DNA of 21,040 bases from Clostridia bacterium. Lineage in GTDB: Bacteria > Bacillota > Clostridia > Christensenellales > DUVY01. The translations under genes and the position numbers were made by a program. The number at the start of each line of letters is the position of its first letter. Position 1 is the first letter of the stretch. Below the pieces are notes generated by a model, which worked only from the letters and a program-made list of their open reading frames with translations, did no database searches and had not been told where the DNA came from. Positions 6,705-13,419 of the stretch are shown one piece after another. The stretch is from contig BNZQ01000032.1 of assembly GCA_026001225.1 (NCBI GenBank), positions 1 to 21,040 of the forward strand. The letters are read 5' to 3'.

Positions 6705-9700
6705 TTACCGCGTGTTCTTGCGGCGCACGCCGACGAAGTAGAACACCAAGCCGCCGATCACGACCACGCCGAGAATCGAGAAAATCACCGCCAAAGCCTT
6801 ATCGCTGATGACCTTGCCCTTGGTCTTTTCGGTAACCTTGATCGTGAAAGTCTTGATACCCTCGTTGCCCGCGTCGTCCTTGACCGTATACTCGACGGTG
6901 TAATCGCCCGGCGCGTCGAAGGTGTATTTGTTGTCGGGGATCTTGTCGCCGCCCTGCGTCGCGTTATTGAACTTCGCGTCGCCGTTCAGTTTCAGCTTCA
7001 TATCCACCTTGGATGTGATGTCCTTGGTTTTAGGTTCAGGGGTCGTGACGCCGTTCGTAATTTCATAGTATTTGTCGCTCGCCGTCACCGGATAGAAATT
7101 GAATTTATCCCCTACCTTGGCCTCGGTCGGATACTGATATTTGGCGTCCAACTTGATCTCCGGTACGAACACGTCTCCGATCTCTACCGTATAGGTCTGC
7201 GTGGTTTCTTTGCCGTTGTTGGCTGTCACACGGTAGGTAACCGTATATTTGCCGTCTTTGAGGGGTGTGAACTGCTTCCAACCCGCGTATTGCGGATCGA
7301 CGCCCGCATAGTCCTTGACGCCGATCGTCGTCGTGCCGTTCGATACCTCGATCACGGTCTTGGCCGAATCGACGCCCGAAACGCTGCTGGCGATCACGTT
7401 CGGAATCACCACATCCTTCTCGATCGCCTCGGATTTGGCGGGCACCAATCCTGTCAACTGCATCACGGGGCTGACCGTGCTTTCGGATTTGAAGCTGTCC
7501 GTGGTCGTCGCCATATTGGGCTTATCGATCGGATTGATACCGTACGAAAGAGGCGCATTCAAGGTAGTGGTCATATAATCGCCCGCTTTCATGATAATCC
7601 TGTACTCGCCGTTCGCCCACGAGGTCAAATCGCGGCCGGAAACCGAGAAGTGCGGCCCAATCACGGTCGTCCGATAGATATAGGGCAAATTGCCGTCCGG
7701 GAAAGCCGCTTGCACCTGCGATTGCGTCCAACCGGCAGGGTACGTGGCCGCATCCGACTCTATCACTTTTTCAGGATACACCTGATTGTCGGCCTCGTCA
7801 TAGTAATAATACGTTTTCTTCGGCAAGCTGACGGACGTCCCGAACTCCGCGGTGGCGGGCAGTTTGACCGTCGTAGAGGAGGCCGTGTTCTCGGTGCCGG
7901 CCGTTCTGCCGGTCACGTTCAAGAACAAAGTAATCGAAGATGTCGCGCCGGTCACGTCGAAAACGTTGACGCCGATCGAATAGATACCCTTGACAGAGGG
8001 CTTGAACGAGAAATTTTCAACGTGCAAAACTCTCGCGTTTGCGTTCGTATACGGATCGACCCAAAACGTCGATTCCATGTCGTCCACAATGTCGCCGTAT
8101 CCGTCCGCCGAAGGCTTACGCACCACGATCTCATAGCCCATATAATCGTCCGCTTTATTCAATGTCGCGACAATGCTGTCGATTCCGTACCAACCCTGGC
8201 TCAAATCCCAATCGCCGAGATCCGCAGACGCGAGCGCGGGCTGTCCGAAGACGGGAACGATCGATGTCAAGACGGGCGCTACGGCGCCTTGCGTCGGATC
8301 GATCAAATTGATCGACTGGATATCCTTTTTCTTGTTGCCGACGGCGTCCACCGCATACGTGATCACCTTGATCGACGTCGCGGTATTAAAGTTAGCCTTG
8401 CCGACAGGCAATACCGAAACCGCCGGAATATCGGTTTCATTGATAGGATCATATTTGACTTCGGACAACAAGCCGGAAGTCCCCAACAAATCGTTCAATC
8501 CCGTCGCGCTTTCCCATGCGAATTTATCAATTTTGCCGTTGTAGAACGCGTCCTTGTCGAGCTCGGCCACAACGTCCGCGCCGCCGTTCTTATAGAGGAA
8601 ATACCGCGTTTCGGAACGCACCGCGCCCACATTGTCGCTGACCTTAATCGCCGGTTTATTGAACGTTTCGCTGATTTTCACGTTCTTTTGCAAGTTTTCC
8701 ACCGTGATATAGGGCTGCTGCACGTCCTCTAACGTATCCACCAACGTGACCGTGAAGTAAGAGATCGCGGTGCTGTACGACTTGTTGTCGCGTTCCGCCG
8801 TATAGCGGATTTCATAATCGCCCGACGTGCGCAGCTCGCCCGCCGGAATCACATAGTAATCCTTCGGCACGCCGAAACCGTCCGTTACGGTTTTGACGTT
8901 ACTGTCCGTTTCGCCCTTCTTTTTCAGAATATCGTACGTGTTCTTGCCGGGCTTCTTATAAGCGACCTCGACGTTGGTGAATTGGGCGGCGACCACATTG
9001 TTGCTGATCACATAGTCGTCGGCTTTATCGAAATAAGGCAGATACAGATCGAAATGCGCGGACTTTTCGGCATCCGTAAGATTCGCGTAGACCCATTCTT
9101 TCGTAGGGCTGGCCGGACTCACATCGTCATAAACGCCGTTGACCAACTGCTGTACGCGCTTTTTAACCGTGCCCATCGCCCACTTGGAGGGAATCTCGCC
9201 GCTCTCGATCTTGATCCGCGGACGCTCGGTTTCGGACACCGTGATCGGAAACGACTTGATATCCTGTTTGCCGTCGTCGTTGGTCGCCGTGTAGGTCACG
9301 ACGTATTTCGCGCTGTCCGCGCTCCCGCCCAATGTGTGCGGATAGAAGGTCATATCGCGGGAGGTCGCAAAGCCGACGAGATTGCCCGTCTTTGCAGCGT
9401 CCGCGTAGAAATCCGTTCCGGCCTTGTATTGATCCAAAATATAGCCGGATTTTTCATCCAATTGCTTATCGTCGCGCACGGTGTAGACCTTGTCGGAATT
9501 GGCCGTATCGGGCGACGTAACCGCAACGGTGATCCTGACGTTGGTATCCCGCTTGTCCGTCGCGGTAGCGGTCGGCAACGTGATCTTCGTGTACAGCTTG
9601 CCGCTGTCCGGCACGCCGCTGACCGACAGCGTGGGCGTATCCGATGTCGCCGTATAGGCATTGTCCACGGTGACCGTGAACTCCTTTTGGATCGTCACAT

Positions 9701-10364
9701 TGCCCGGTAACACATAGTAATATTTGATAAAATATTTACCGCTGTGAAACGTTTGGTCGGACGTAATCGTACGTTTTTTGCCGTCCTTATTCTCCAAATT
9801 ATTGATATCCTGTATGCCCGCGCCGGTGACCAAAATCTTGATTTTCTCGTTTTCGGCGGTCTCCGCGGCCTGCACCTTACCCTTCGCGTCGGTGTAAATC
9901 AACCGGGCGGACGGCAACGTTTTATCAACCAAGGTTGTGCAATACGTCGGGATGTCCGCGCCGTCGGAATCGACCTCGATCGAGTAATCCTTTGCGGCGA
10001 CATGGAAACGAAGCGTCCGCGTCGTCGCGACCTTCTTCGGACTTGTGCTTACCTCGTTATAATAATCGATGGTATAATAGCCCGCGTACAAGGCCGTGTA
10101 GACCGTGCCGGGTACACAATCCTGCTCTCCGCCGGGGCCCTTGACCTTGGCCGAGAAGCCGTTAGAAGCGGACGGCACGGTGATCGGTGTTCCTCCCGCC
10201 GCCAGCTCGTATTCGGTTTGGAAGCCCGTAGCGGCGATAACCGTTTGGTAATCGCCAAAGGCCGCACGCACGGCGATCAAACCGGTCAGGTTGGCGGCGA
10301 ACAGCGCGACCGCAAGCAACGCGGTTCCCGTCAGAATGAAAAGTTTCTTGATGCTCTTTTTCAT
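6705..10364 (-). CDS. Giant secreted Ig-like repeat surface protein with C-terminal membrane anchor
   Basis: A 1219-residue exported protein, function unknown beyond a likely cell-surface adhesive or structural role. The N-terminus is a signal peptide: basic MKKSIKKLF, a hydrophobic core, and cleavage probably after VRA near residue 33. The ectodomain is a series of beta-sandwich modules, each ending in a Y.V.Y.A.D..G / .F.V.V pattern like bacterial Ig-like or HYR domains. Module ends are visible around residues 125, 236 and 380, at YFTVTLV in the middle, at TYTVEIGDV, and finally at DDAGNEGIKTFTIKV. The C-terminus has one hydrophobic helix (IFSILGVVVIGGLVFYFVGV) and a short basic tail, RRKNTR. 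No LPxTG motif is present, so anchoring is by the helix rather than sortase. The ATG at 10364 was chosen because AGGAG lies 12 bases before it; the frame is open four codons further to a TTG. Monocistronic, with its own promoter and terminator. Confidence 0.88.
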   Translation of the reverse strand: MKKSIKKLFILTGTALLAVALFAANLTGLIAVRAAFGDYQTVIAATGFQTEYELAAGGTPITVPSASNGFSAKVKGPGGEQDCVPGTVYTALYAGYYTIDYYNEVSTSPKKVATTRTLRFHVAAKDYSIEVDSDGADIPTYCTTLVDKTLPSARLIYTDAKGKVQAAETAENEKIKILVTGAGIQDINNLENKDGKKRTITSDQTFHSGKYFIKYYYVLPGNVTIQKEFTVTVDNAYTATSDTPTLSVSGVPDSGKLYTKITLPTATATDKRDTNVRITVAVTSPDTANSDKVYTVRDDKQLDEKSGYILDQYKAGTDFYADAAKTGNLVGFATSRDMTFYPHTLGGSADSAKYVVTYTATNDDGKQDIKSFPITVSETERPRIKIESGEIPSKWAMGTVKKRVQQLVNGVYDDVSPASPTKEWVYANLTDAEKSAHFDLYLPYFDKADDYVISNNVVAAQFTNVEVAYKKPGKNTYDILKKKGETDSNVKTVTDGFGVPKDYYVIPAGELRTSGDYEIRYTAERDNKSYSTAISYFTVTLVDTLEDVQQPYITVENLQKNVKISETFNKPAIKVSDNVGAVRSETRYFLYKNGGADVVAELDKDAFYNGKIDKFAWESATGLNDLLGTSGLLSEVKYDPINETDIPAVSVLPVGKANFNTATSIKVITYAVDAVGNKKKDIQSINLIDPTQGAVAPVLTSIVPVFGQPALASADLGDWDLSQGWYGIDSIVATLNKADDYMGYEIVVRKPSADGYGDIVDDMESTFWVDPYTNANARVLHVENFSFKPSVKGIYSIGVNVFDVTGATSSITLFLNVTGRTAGTENTASSTTVKLPATAEFGTSVSLPKKTYYYYDEADNQVYPEKVIESDAATYPAGWTQSQVQAAFPDGNLPYIYRTTVIGPHFSVSGRDLTSWANGEYRIIMKAGDYMTTTLNAPLSYGINPIDKPNMATTTDSFKSESTVSPVMQLTGLVPAKSEAIEKDVVIPNVIASSVSGVDSAKTVIEVSNGTTTIGVKDYAGVDPQYAGWKQFTPLKDGKYTVTYRVTANNGKETTQTYTVEIGDVFVPEIKLDAKYQYPTEAKVGDKFNFYPVTASDKYYEITNGVTTPEPKTKDITSKVDMKLKLNGDAKFNNATQGGDKIPDNKYTFDAPGDYTVEYTVKDDAGNEGIKTFTIKVTEKTKGKVISDKALAVIFSILGVVVIGGLVFYFVGVRRKNTR

Positions 10365-10424
10365 GTCGGTATACAACTCCTATAAAAACGCCTTTTAGAA
10401 TGACAGCTTTTATGTACTCGCAAT

Positions 10425-10453
10425 ATTTTACTAAAAAAGATTCACTTTGTCAA
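10425..10453 (-). promoter_or_regulatory. Strong promoter of the surface-protein gene
   Basis: Minus strand TTGACA (10453-10448), exactly 17 bases, then TAAAAT (10430-10425). Predicted transcription start is near 10418, giving a leader of about 54 nt with AGGAG before the ATG at 10364. Confidence 0.8.
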
Positions 10454-10480
10454 ACGATTATAAACGATTATTAAGGATTA
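10454..10480 (-). promoter_or_regulatory. Three 10-bp-phased direct repeats directly upstream of the -35
   Basis: On the plus strand ACGATTA (10454-10460), ACGATTA (10464-10470) and AGGATTA (10474-10480) repeat with a 10-bp period, one DNA turn. They directly abut the -35 of the surface-protein promoter. The geometry matches activator or response-regulator sites contacting RNA polymerase. The regulator is not in the window. The repeats also lie between this promoter and the divergent small genes, so they could act on both sides (inference). Confidence 0.55.
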
Positions 10481-10555
10481 TCGTATATTTATTTGTAAAA
10501 TTTCTATGACGACCGAAAAAGGGACACCGATAGTGTGCGACGAAAGGACATTTTT

Positions 10556-10681
10556 ATGCGCGCAAAGCAAGAAAAAAGAAGAATAGTCCGCAAGAAAAAA
10601 AGAATAATTCGCCGTTACGGGCGGCATACTAATGATAAACGACCGATATCGTCAAAAAAGGAGGATTCGTACCATGCCTAA
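10556..10681 (+). CDS. Candidate 41-residue highly basic small protein
   Basis: A short frame opens with ATG at 10556, preceded by GAAAGGA about 7 bases upstream. It stops at 10679-10681, overlapping the first 8 bases of the next gene (which starts at 10674). Of 41 residues, 17 are Arg or Lys (starts MRAKQEKRRIVRKKKRIIRR), suggesting nucleic-acid binding or simply an A-rich leader. The overlap suggests translational coupling to the ferritin-like coat gene. Alternatively it is a chance frame in A/G-rich leader sequence. I do not recognise a family. Confidence 0.4.
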   Translation: MRAKQEKRRIVRKKKRIIRRYGRHTNDKRPISSKKEDSYHA

Positions 10682-10874
10682 ACCCAAGCTTGCCGCTAAA
10701 AATTTAGAGGTTTTGAGTGAATTGATGCTGATCGAGGAGCTTGCATACAAAAAATGCGATTTGTATTCGCGCTCGTTTAAAGACGACGCCTTGCAAACGC
10801 AATGCAAAGACCTCGCCCAAAACCACAAGGCGCGCTTCAACGCCTTGCACGATTATCTCAATTCCCACAACTGA
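10674..10874 (+). CDS. Small ferritin-like / spore-coat-like helical protein
   Basis: A 66-residue protein starting MPKPKLAAKN, with AGGAGG 8 bases before ATG. The frame is open 14 codons further upstream, but those overlap the ribosome binding site. It is almost wholly helical, with two amphipathic segments (LEVLSELMLIEELAYKKCDLY and DLAQNHKARFNALHDYL). The EE...K and H/N-x2-RF pattern resembles the short ferritin-like partners often found beside CotF genes in Clostridia. Its neighbour at 11057 is CotF-like, so both may be coat or forespore proteins. Assignment to a named family is uncertain. The stop lies two bases before a palindromic repeat element. Confidence 0.75.
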   Translation: MPKPKLAAKNLEVLSELMLIEELAYKKCDLYSRSFKDDALQTQCKDLAQNHKARFNALHDYLNSHN

Positions 10875-10876
10875 CT

Positions 10877-11000
10877 TTTAACGGCATATACGTCGTCGGA
10901 TTCGGGCGGCGATCGGTTCGCCGCTCGGTCATGTATGCGAATACATTCCCTTCGCGGCTCGTCAACTGCTGCCCGACTGCGGCGCGCCTATGCCGTTAAA
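10877..11000 (-). repeat. Structured palindromic element, copy A
   Basis: A 124-bp unit closed by perfect 12-bp arms TTTAACGGCATA / TATGCCGTTAAA. Read on the minus strand it has: outer stem, inner stem TCGGGC/GCCCGA, the stretch AGC...GACGAG...CGAAGGGA, hairpin ATGTAT-TCGC-ATACAT, then GACCGAG. The same layout and words occur at 20093-20220 with different but still paired stem sequences. The element begins two bases after the stop of the upstream plus-strand gene and ends 56 bp before the cotF-like gene. No reading frame in it looks coding. Confidence 0.7.
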
Positions 11001-11056
11001 CGGACCCCCACGATCAAACCAAATCAAATCAATTATAATGAAAGGAGTTCAAAACT

Positions 11057-11338
11057 ATGCAAACAGCTACGGCCGCTTTAGCGGAAAAGGACATGCTGCA
11101 AGACATTTTGGTGCTGGAAAAGGATATGGTCAAGACCTACGGCCATTATTTGATCGAGGTTTCCTGCCCGAATCTGCGCAACGTCCTGACCAAAAACCTC
11201 AAAGACAACGCCGGCGATCAATATCAGGTCTTTGCCGCGATGACCGCGCGCAACTATTACCCCGTCAAGGAAGCGCAGGAACAGGACGTGCAACAGGCCA
11301 AGACAAAATTCGACGGCATCGCGGATATGATCAACTGA
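11057..11338 (+). CDS. CotF-like spore coat family protein
   Basis: A 93-residue protein matching the CotF/coat-F domain: helix EKDMLQDILVLEKDMVKTYGHYL, then SCPNLRNVLTKNLKD, then QYQVFAAMTARNYYPVKEAQEQDVQQAK. The ...Q.qvF..M...gyYPv..A pattern is characteristic of the family. These ferritin-like four-helix proteins are common in Clostridia and often occur as tandem paralogues; only some are proven coat components. GAAAGGAG lies 9 bases before ATG. It follows the smaller coat-like gene on the same strand, with palindromic element A between them, so they may be one transcript. No clear terminator follows. Confidence 0.85.
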   Translation: MQTATAALAEKDMLQDILVLEKDMVKTYGHYLIEVSCPNLRNVLTKNLKDNAGDQYQVFAAMTARNYYPVKEAQEQDVQQAKTKFDGIADMIN

Positions 11339-11363
11339 TCATCAAAAACTTTCGATAAATAAG

Positions 11364-11402
11364 TGTCAAACAGTTGACATACAACAGGTTATATGTTAGA
11401 AT
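11364..11402 (+). promoter_or_regulatory. Promoter with a palindromic operator over its -35
   Basis: TTGACA (11374-11379), 17 bases, TAGAAT (11397-11402): a near-consensus promoter for the small membrane protein. The -35 is one arm of the perfect inverted repeat TGTCAA-ACAG-TTGACA (11364-11379), positioned so that a dimeric repressor bound there would block RNA polymerase. Confidence 0.65.
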
Positions 11403-11436
11403 AATAAAAGACAAAATTTTTATCGGAGGTTTTATC

Positions 11437-11655
11437 ATGGCAAAAAGCAAAGGCTTCTTTGGACTTGGTTGGCTGATCACGCTCATTCTCGTTATCTTCG
11501 CTCCGTTTGGTTGGATTTGCGGTACGATCGAGCGATTATTGCGCGGAAAAATTCTCGGCGCGATCGTCAATCTCCTGGGATACGGTATCGGCATCCTGTG
11601 GATCTGCGACATCGTAACCTTAATCCTGAGTCACGACATTAAAGTTTTGGCCTAA
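11437..11655 (+). CDS. Small two-helix membrane protein
   Basis: A 72-residue protein, starting at ATG 11437 with GGAGG 8 bases upstream; the longer open frame begins inside the promoter and is rejected. Two hydrophobic helices (WLITLILVIFAPFGWICG and AIVNLLGYGIGILWICDIV) are joined by a basic loop (TIERLLRGK), giving a hairpin in the membrane. Size and layout recall YqaE/Pmp3 proteolipids and TM2-type proteins, but the signature residues are not convincing, so no family is assigned. It has its own promoter with a probable operator and its own terminator: a tightly regulated single-gene unit. Confidence 0.82.
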   Translation: MAKSKGFFGLGWLITLILVIFAPFGWICGTIERLLRGKILGAIVNLLGYGIGILWICDIVTLILSHDIKVLA

Positions 11656-11670
11656 AAAAACAGAAGCTCA

Positions 11671-11704
11671 AAAAGCCGCCCCGAATCCGAGGCGGCTTTT
11701 TTTT
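11671..11704 (+). terminator. Bidirectional rho-independent terminator
   Basis: Stem AAAAGCCGCC (11671-11680) with GGCGGCTTTT (11691-11700) and a 10-base loop, followed by TTTT. The A-run on the other side makes it usable from the minus strand. It lies between convergent genes and would serve both the membrane protein and the DUF1292 gene. Confidence 0.9.
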
Positions 11705-11710
11705 CGTTCT

Positions 11711-12139
11711 TCAATGGTGATGATGCCCGTGTCCACAGCCGCAATCGCAGCCGTCGCCGCAATCGTCCTCCCCGTCGTCCGCGCAATCCGCGCAATCGGG
11801 ATCGCCGCAACCGCAGCCCCCGTCGGCCGCCGCTTTCAGGTAGGCCTCGAAAACCTTGTGCATCAGCGCTTCGTTTTCGAGCGGCAGTAAAAGATCGCTG
11901 TCGTTGCCTTTATCCTCCTGCAACCGGAAAATCGCCACCTCTCCGACCGAAATTTCGGGCATGTCCTCCGCTGGTTCGAGCAGGGCATAAAATTCCCCGT
12001 CCATGTCCACGCAGGCGACCTGATAGAATTTGGCTTCCTTGCCGTCGTCGCCCTGCAACGGAATCATGTTTTCCTCGGTTCTGTCGAAAAATTCGACGTG
12101 GACCTCGGATTCCTTTTTGGGTTTTTTGGTATTCGGCAT
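11711..12139 (-). CDS. DUF1292 (UPF0473/YrzB-like) protein with Cys/His-rich tail
   Basis: A 142-residue protein. Residues ~12-105 match DUF1292: VHVEFFDR...IPLQGDDGKEAKFYQVACVDMDGEFYALLEP...EVAIFRL, then a helix ending VFEAYLK. In Firmicutes this family sits beside ruvX (yrrK), as here, 32 bp downstream of it. Its function is unknown. The tail (about 107-142) is unusual: eight cysteines among Asp and Gly, ending GHGHHHH with five histidines. That is a plausible zinc, nickel or copper store or sensor (inference). It is encoded genomically, not a cloning tag, because the frame and terminator continue naturally. The start has AGGAG 10 bases upstream. Confidence 0.88.
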   Translation of the reverse strand: MPNTKKPKKESEVHVEFFDRTEENMIPLQGDDGKEAKFYQVACVDMDGEFYALLEPAEDMPEISVGEVAIFRLQEDKGNDSDLLLPLENEALMHKVFEAYLKAAADGGCGCGDPDCADCADDGEDDCGDGCDCGCGHGHHHH

Positions 12140-12171
12140 GATATTTGTTCTCCTTTTTATGATGTTTTATT

Positions 12172-12585
12172 TTAACTTTTACCGTCCAAATAGTCCTGCA
12201 AGATCACCTGCGCGGCCACCTTATCGATAAGCCTTCGGCGGTCGGCGCGGGAAACGCCCGCCGAGATCAGGATTTCCTCCGCCGTCACCGTCGAAAGGCG
12301 TTCGTCGAAGTAGACGAGGCTTACATGCGGGACGGCCGCCTGCAATTTACCGCCGAACGCGCGGGCTAATTCCGCGCGCGGGCCTTCCGTGCCGTCCATG
12401 TTGAGCGGCAAGCCCAAAACGACGGTATCCGTCTCTTTTTCGACGATCAATTTTTGAATATACGTCAAATCCTCCGCTTCGGTTTTGCGCCCGTACACCT
12501 CGTACGCCGAGGCAATGATCCGCAAGGGATCGCTCAAAGCGAAACCGAACCTTTTGTCGCCGTAATCTATACCGAGTGTTCGCAT
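12172..12585 (-). CDS. ruvX: RuvX/YqgF-family Holliday junction resolvase-like nuclease
   Basis: A 137-residue RNase H-fold protein. The family has been implicated in Holliday junction resolution and, in several bacteria, in pre-16S rRNA 5' maturation. Catalytic acids are visible: D7 in LGIDYGDKRFG, E95 in YFDERLST and D121 in DKVAAQVILQDYL. The conserved VVLGLPLNMDG segment is present, and length is typical. It is the first gene of a two-gene minus-strand unit with the DUF1292 gene. The ribosome binding site is weak (GGGGCGG about 9 bases upstream). No alaS or IreB gene, its usual upstream neighbours, is present; a repeat remnant and a divergent gene lie there instead. Confidence 0.93.
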   Translation of the reverse strand: MRTLGIDYGDKRFGFALSDPLRIIASAYEVYGRKTEAEDLTYIQKLIVEKETDTVVLGLPLNMDGTEGPRAELARAFGGKLQAAVPHVSLVYFDERLSTVTAEEILISAGVSRADRRRLIDKVAAQVILQDYLDGKS

Positions 12586-12629
12586 ATCATTAAACCGCCC
12601 CGTCCTACGCGGAGAGAATTTTTATCGAT

Positions 12630-12667
12630 TGAGCTTCCACGGACGCTTCGCGTCCTCTGAATGACAT
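12630..12667. repeat. Remnant of a dispersed TTCCACGG...CTCTGAATGACA repeat
   Basis: The stretch TTCCACGG, the hairpin GGACGC-TTC-GCGTCC (12641-12655) and the end TCCTCTGAATGACA. The same two borders recur at 13527-13534 and 13569-13582 with a different interior, and a GTCATT...AATGAC unit lies at 13639-13668. This looks like a fragment of a genome-wide intergenic repeat. Its final ATGACA may provide the -35 of the next gene. Confidence 0.45.
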
Positions 12668-12691
12668 AACCGTGTATATATATCGTATAAT
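12661..12691 (+). promoter_or_regulatory. Probable promoter of the YtxH-like gene
   Basis: A perfect TATAAT (12686-12691) with ATGACA (12661-12666) 19 bases upstream. The spacing is long, so the -35 is tentative. The gene starts 45 bp downstream. Confidence 0.5.
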
Positions 12692-12736
12692 CGCGCATAC
12701 TATGATTGTCCCTAAATAAAAGGAGGTGCAACAAGT

Positions 12737-12919
12737 ATGCAAAACGGAATTTTGATCGGCATGGCTATCGGCGCGCTCATCGGAGCCGCTTTCGTCGAGG
12801 GCAACGCGCCCGCGAGCGAAATGGTCGCCAAAAGCAAGAAGGCTATTCAGAAAGGCGCCGGCGCCGTCGCGGACGGGATTTCAGACTGTGTCCGTAAGAA
12901 AACCAAAACGGCGGAATAA
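12737..12919 (+). CDS. YtxH-like small protein with N-terminal membrane helix
   Basis: A 60-residue protein preceded by AGGAGG 9 bases upstream. Residues 4-20 (GILIGMAIGALIGAAFV) form a glycine-zipper membrane helix. A charged amphipathic helix follows (SEMVAKSKKAIQKGAGAVADGISDCVRKK). This layout is that of YtxH-type proteins, small membrane-tethered proteins often linked to stress or envelope responses; the biochemical role is unknown. It is a single gene with its own promoter, divergent from ruvX and convergent with iscU. A fold-back repeat follows 15 bp after the stop. Confidence 0.8.
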   Translation: MQNGILIGMAIGALIGAAFVEGNAPASEMVAKSKKAIQKGAGAVADGISDCVRKKTKTAE

Positions 12920-12933
12920 GAGCAAGATCAATG

Positions 12934-13043
12934 CACAATGTAAAATTCATAATGCACAATTAAGGGTTAGTGATCAGCAGTCAATTGTTGATTAGCGGTT
13001 AGTGGCCGGTCGCATATCCTTTAATTGTGCATTGTACATTGTG
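12934..13043. repeat. Word-type fold-back element 1
   Basis: Long imperfect inverted repeat between convergent genes. Left arm words CACAATGTA (12934-12942) and AATGCACAATTAA (12951-12963) pair with TTAATTGTGCATT (13021-13033) and TACATTGTG (13035-13043). The interior repeats GGTTAGTG. It shares TTAAGGGTTAG and CCTTTAATTGTSCATTGT borders with the element at 14954-15066. Confidence 0.6.
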
Positions 13044-13050
13044 AAATTGC

Positions 13051-13419
13051 CTATTTTTGTTTCCCGCGGTAGTTATCGATCGCCGCTTTGATCGCTTCCT
13101 CCGCCAATACCGAGCAATGGATTTTCTGCGCGGGAAGCTCGTCCAACATGTTCACCACATCCTTGTTGGTCAATTTTAAAGCTTCCTCTACCGTCTTACC
13201 CTTGATCAGTTCGGTCGCGACGCTGCTGGTCGCAATCGCCGCCGCGCATCCGAACGTCTGAAATTTGGCGTCGGTGATTTTGCCGCCTTCGATTTTCAGA
13301 TACATTTTCATGATGTCGCCGCATTTGGCGTTGCCGACCTTGCCCACCCCGTCGGCGTCCTGTATCTCGCCCACGTTCTTCGGGCACGTAAATTCCTTGA
13401 TGACCTTTTCATTGTACAT
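13051..13419 (-). CDS. iscU: Fe-S cluster scaffold protein, IscU/NifU-N type
   Basis: Scaffold on which Fe-S clusters are built from sulfur delivered by the cysteine desulfurase encoded upstream. The 122-residue protein carries the three ligand cysteines: C33 in NAKCGD (with D35), C58 in FGCAAAIA and C102 in KIHCSVLA. The KCGD arrangement without the SUF-type zinc insertion marks it as IscU/NifU-N rather than SufU. It is a stand-alone N domain with no NifU C-terminal extension. AAAGGAG lies 8 bases before ATG. It is the last gene of the minus-strand block, downstream of iscS across a 297-bp spacer that contains a stem-loop immediately upstream. Confidence 0.96.
   Translation of the reverse strand: MYNEKVIKEFTCPKNVGEIQDADGVGKVGNAKCGDIMKMYLKIEGGKITDAKFQTFGCAAAIATSSVATELIKGKTVEEALKLTNKDVVNMLDELPAQKIHCSVLAEEAIKAAIDNYRGKQK

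Noticed and set aside
6705..6760. Sortase (LPxTG) anchor on the surface protein
   Set aside because: No LPxTG-like motif precedes the C-terminal helix; only a hydrophobic helix and a short basic tail are present.
7290..8732. A 480-codon open frame antisense to the surface-protein gene
   Set aside because: It is Arg/His/Ile-rich without motifs, has no credible ribosome binding site, and mirrors the codon bias of the real minus-strand gene.
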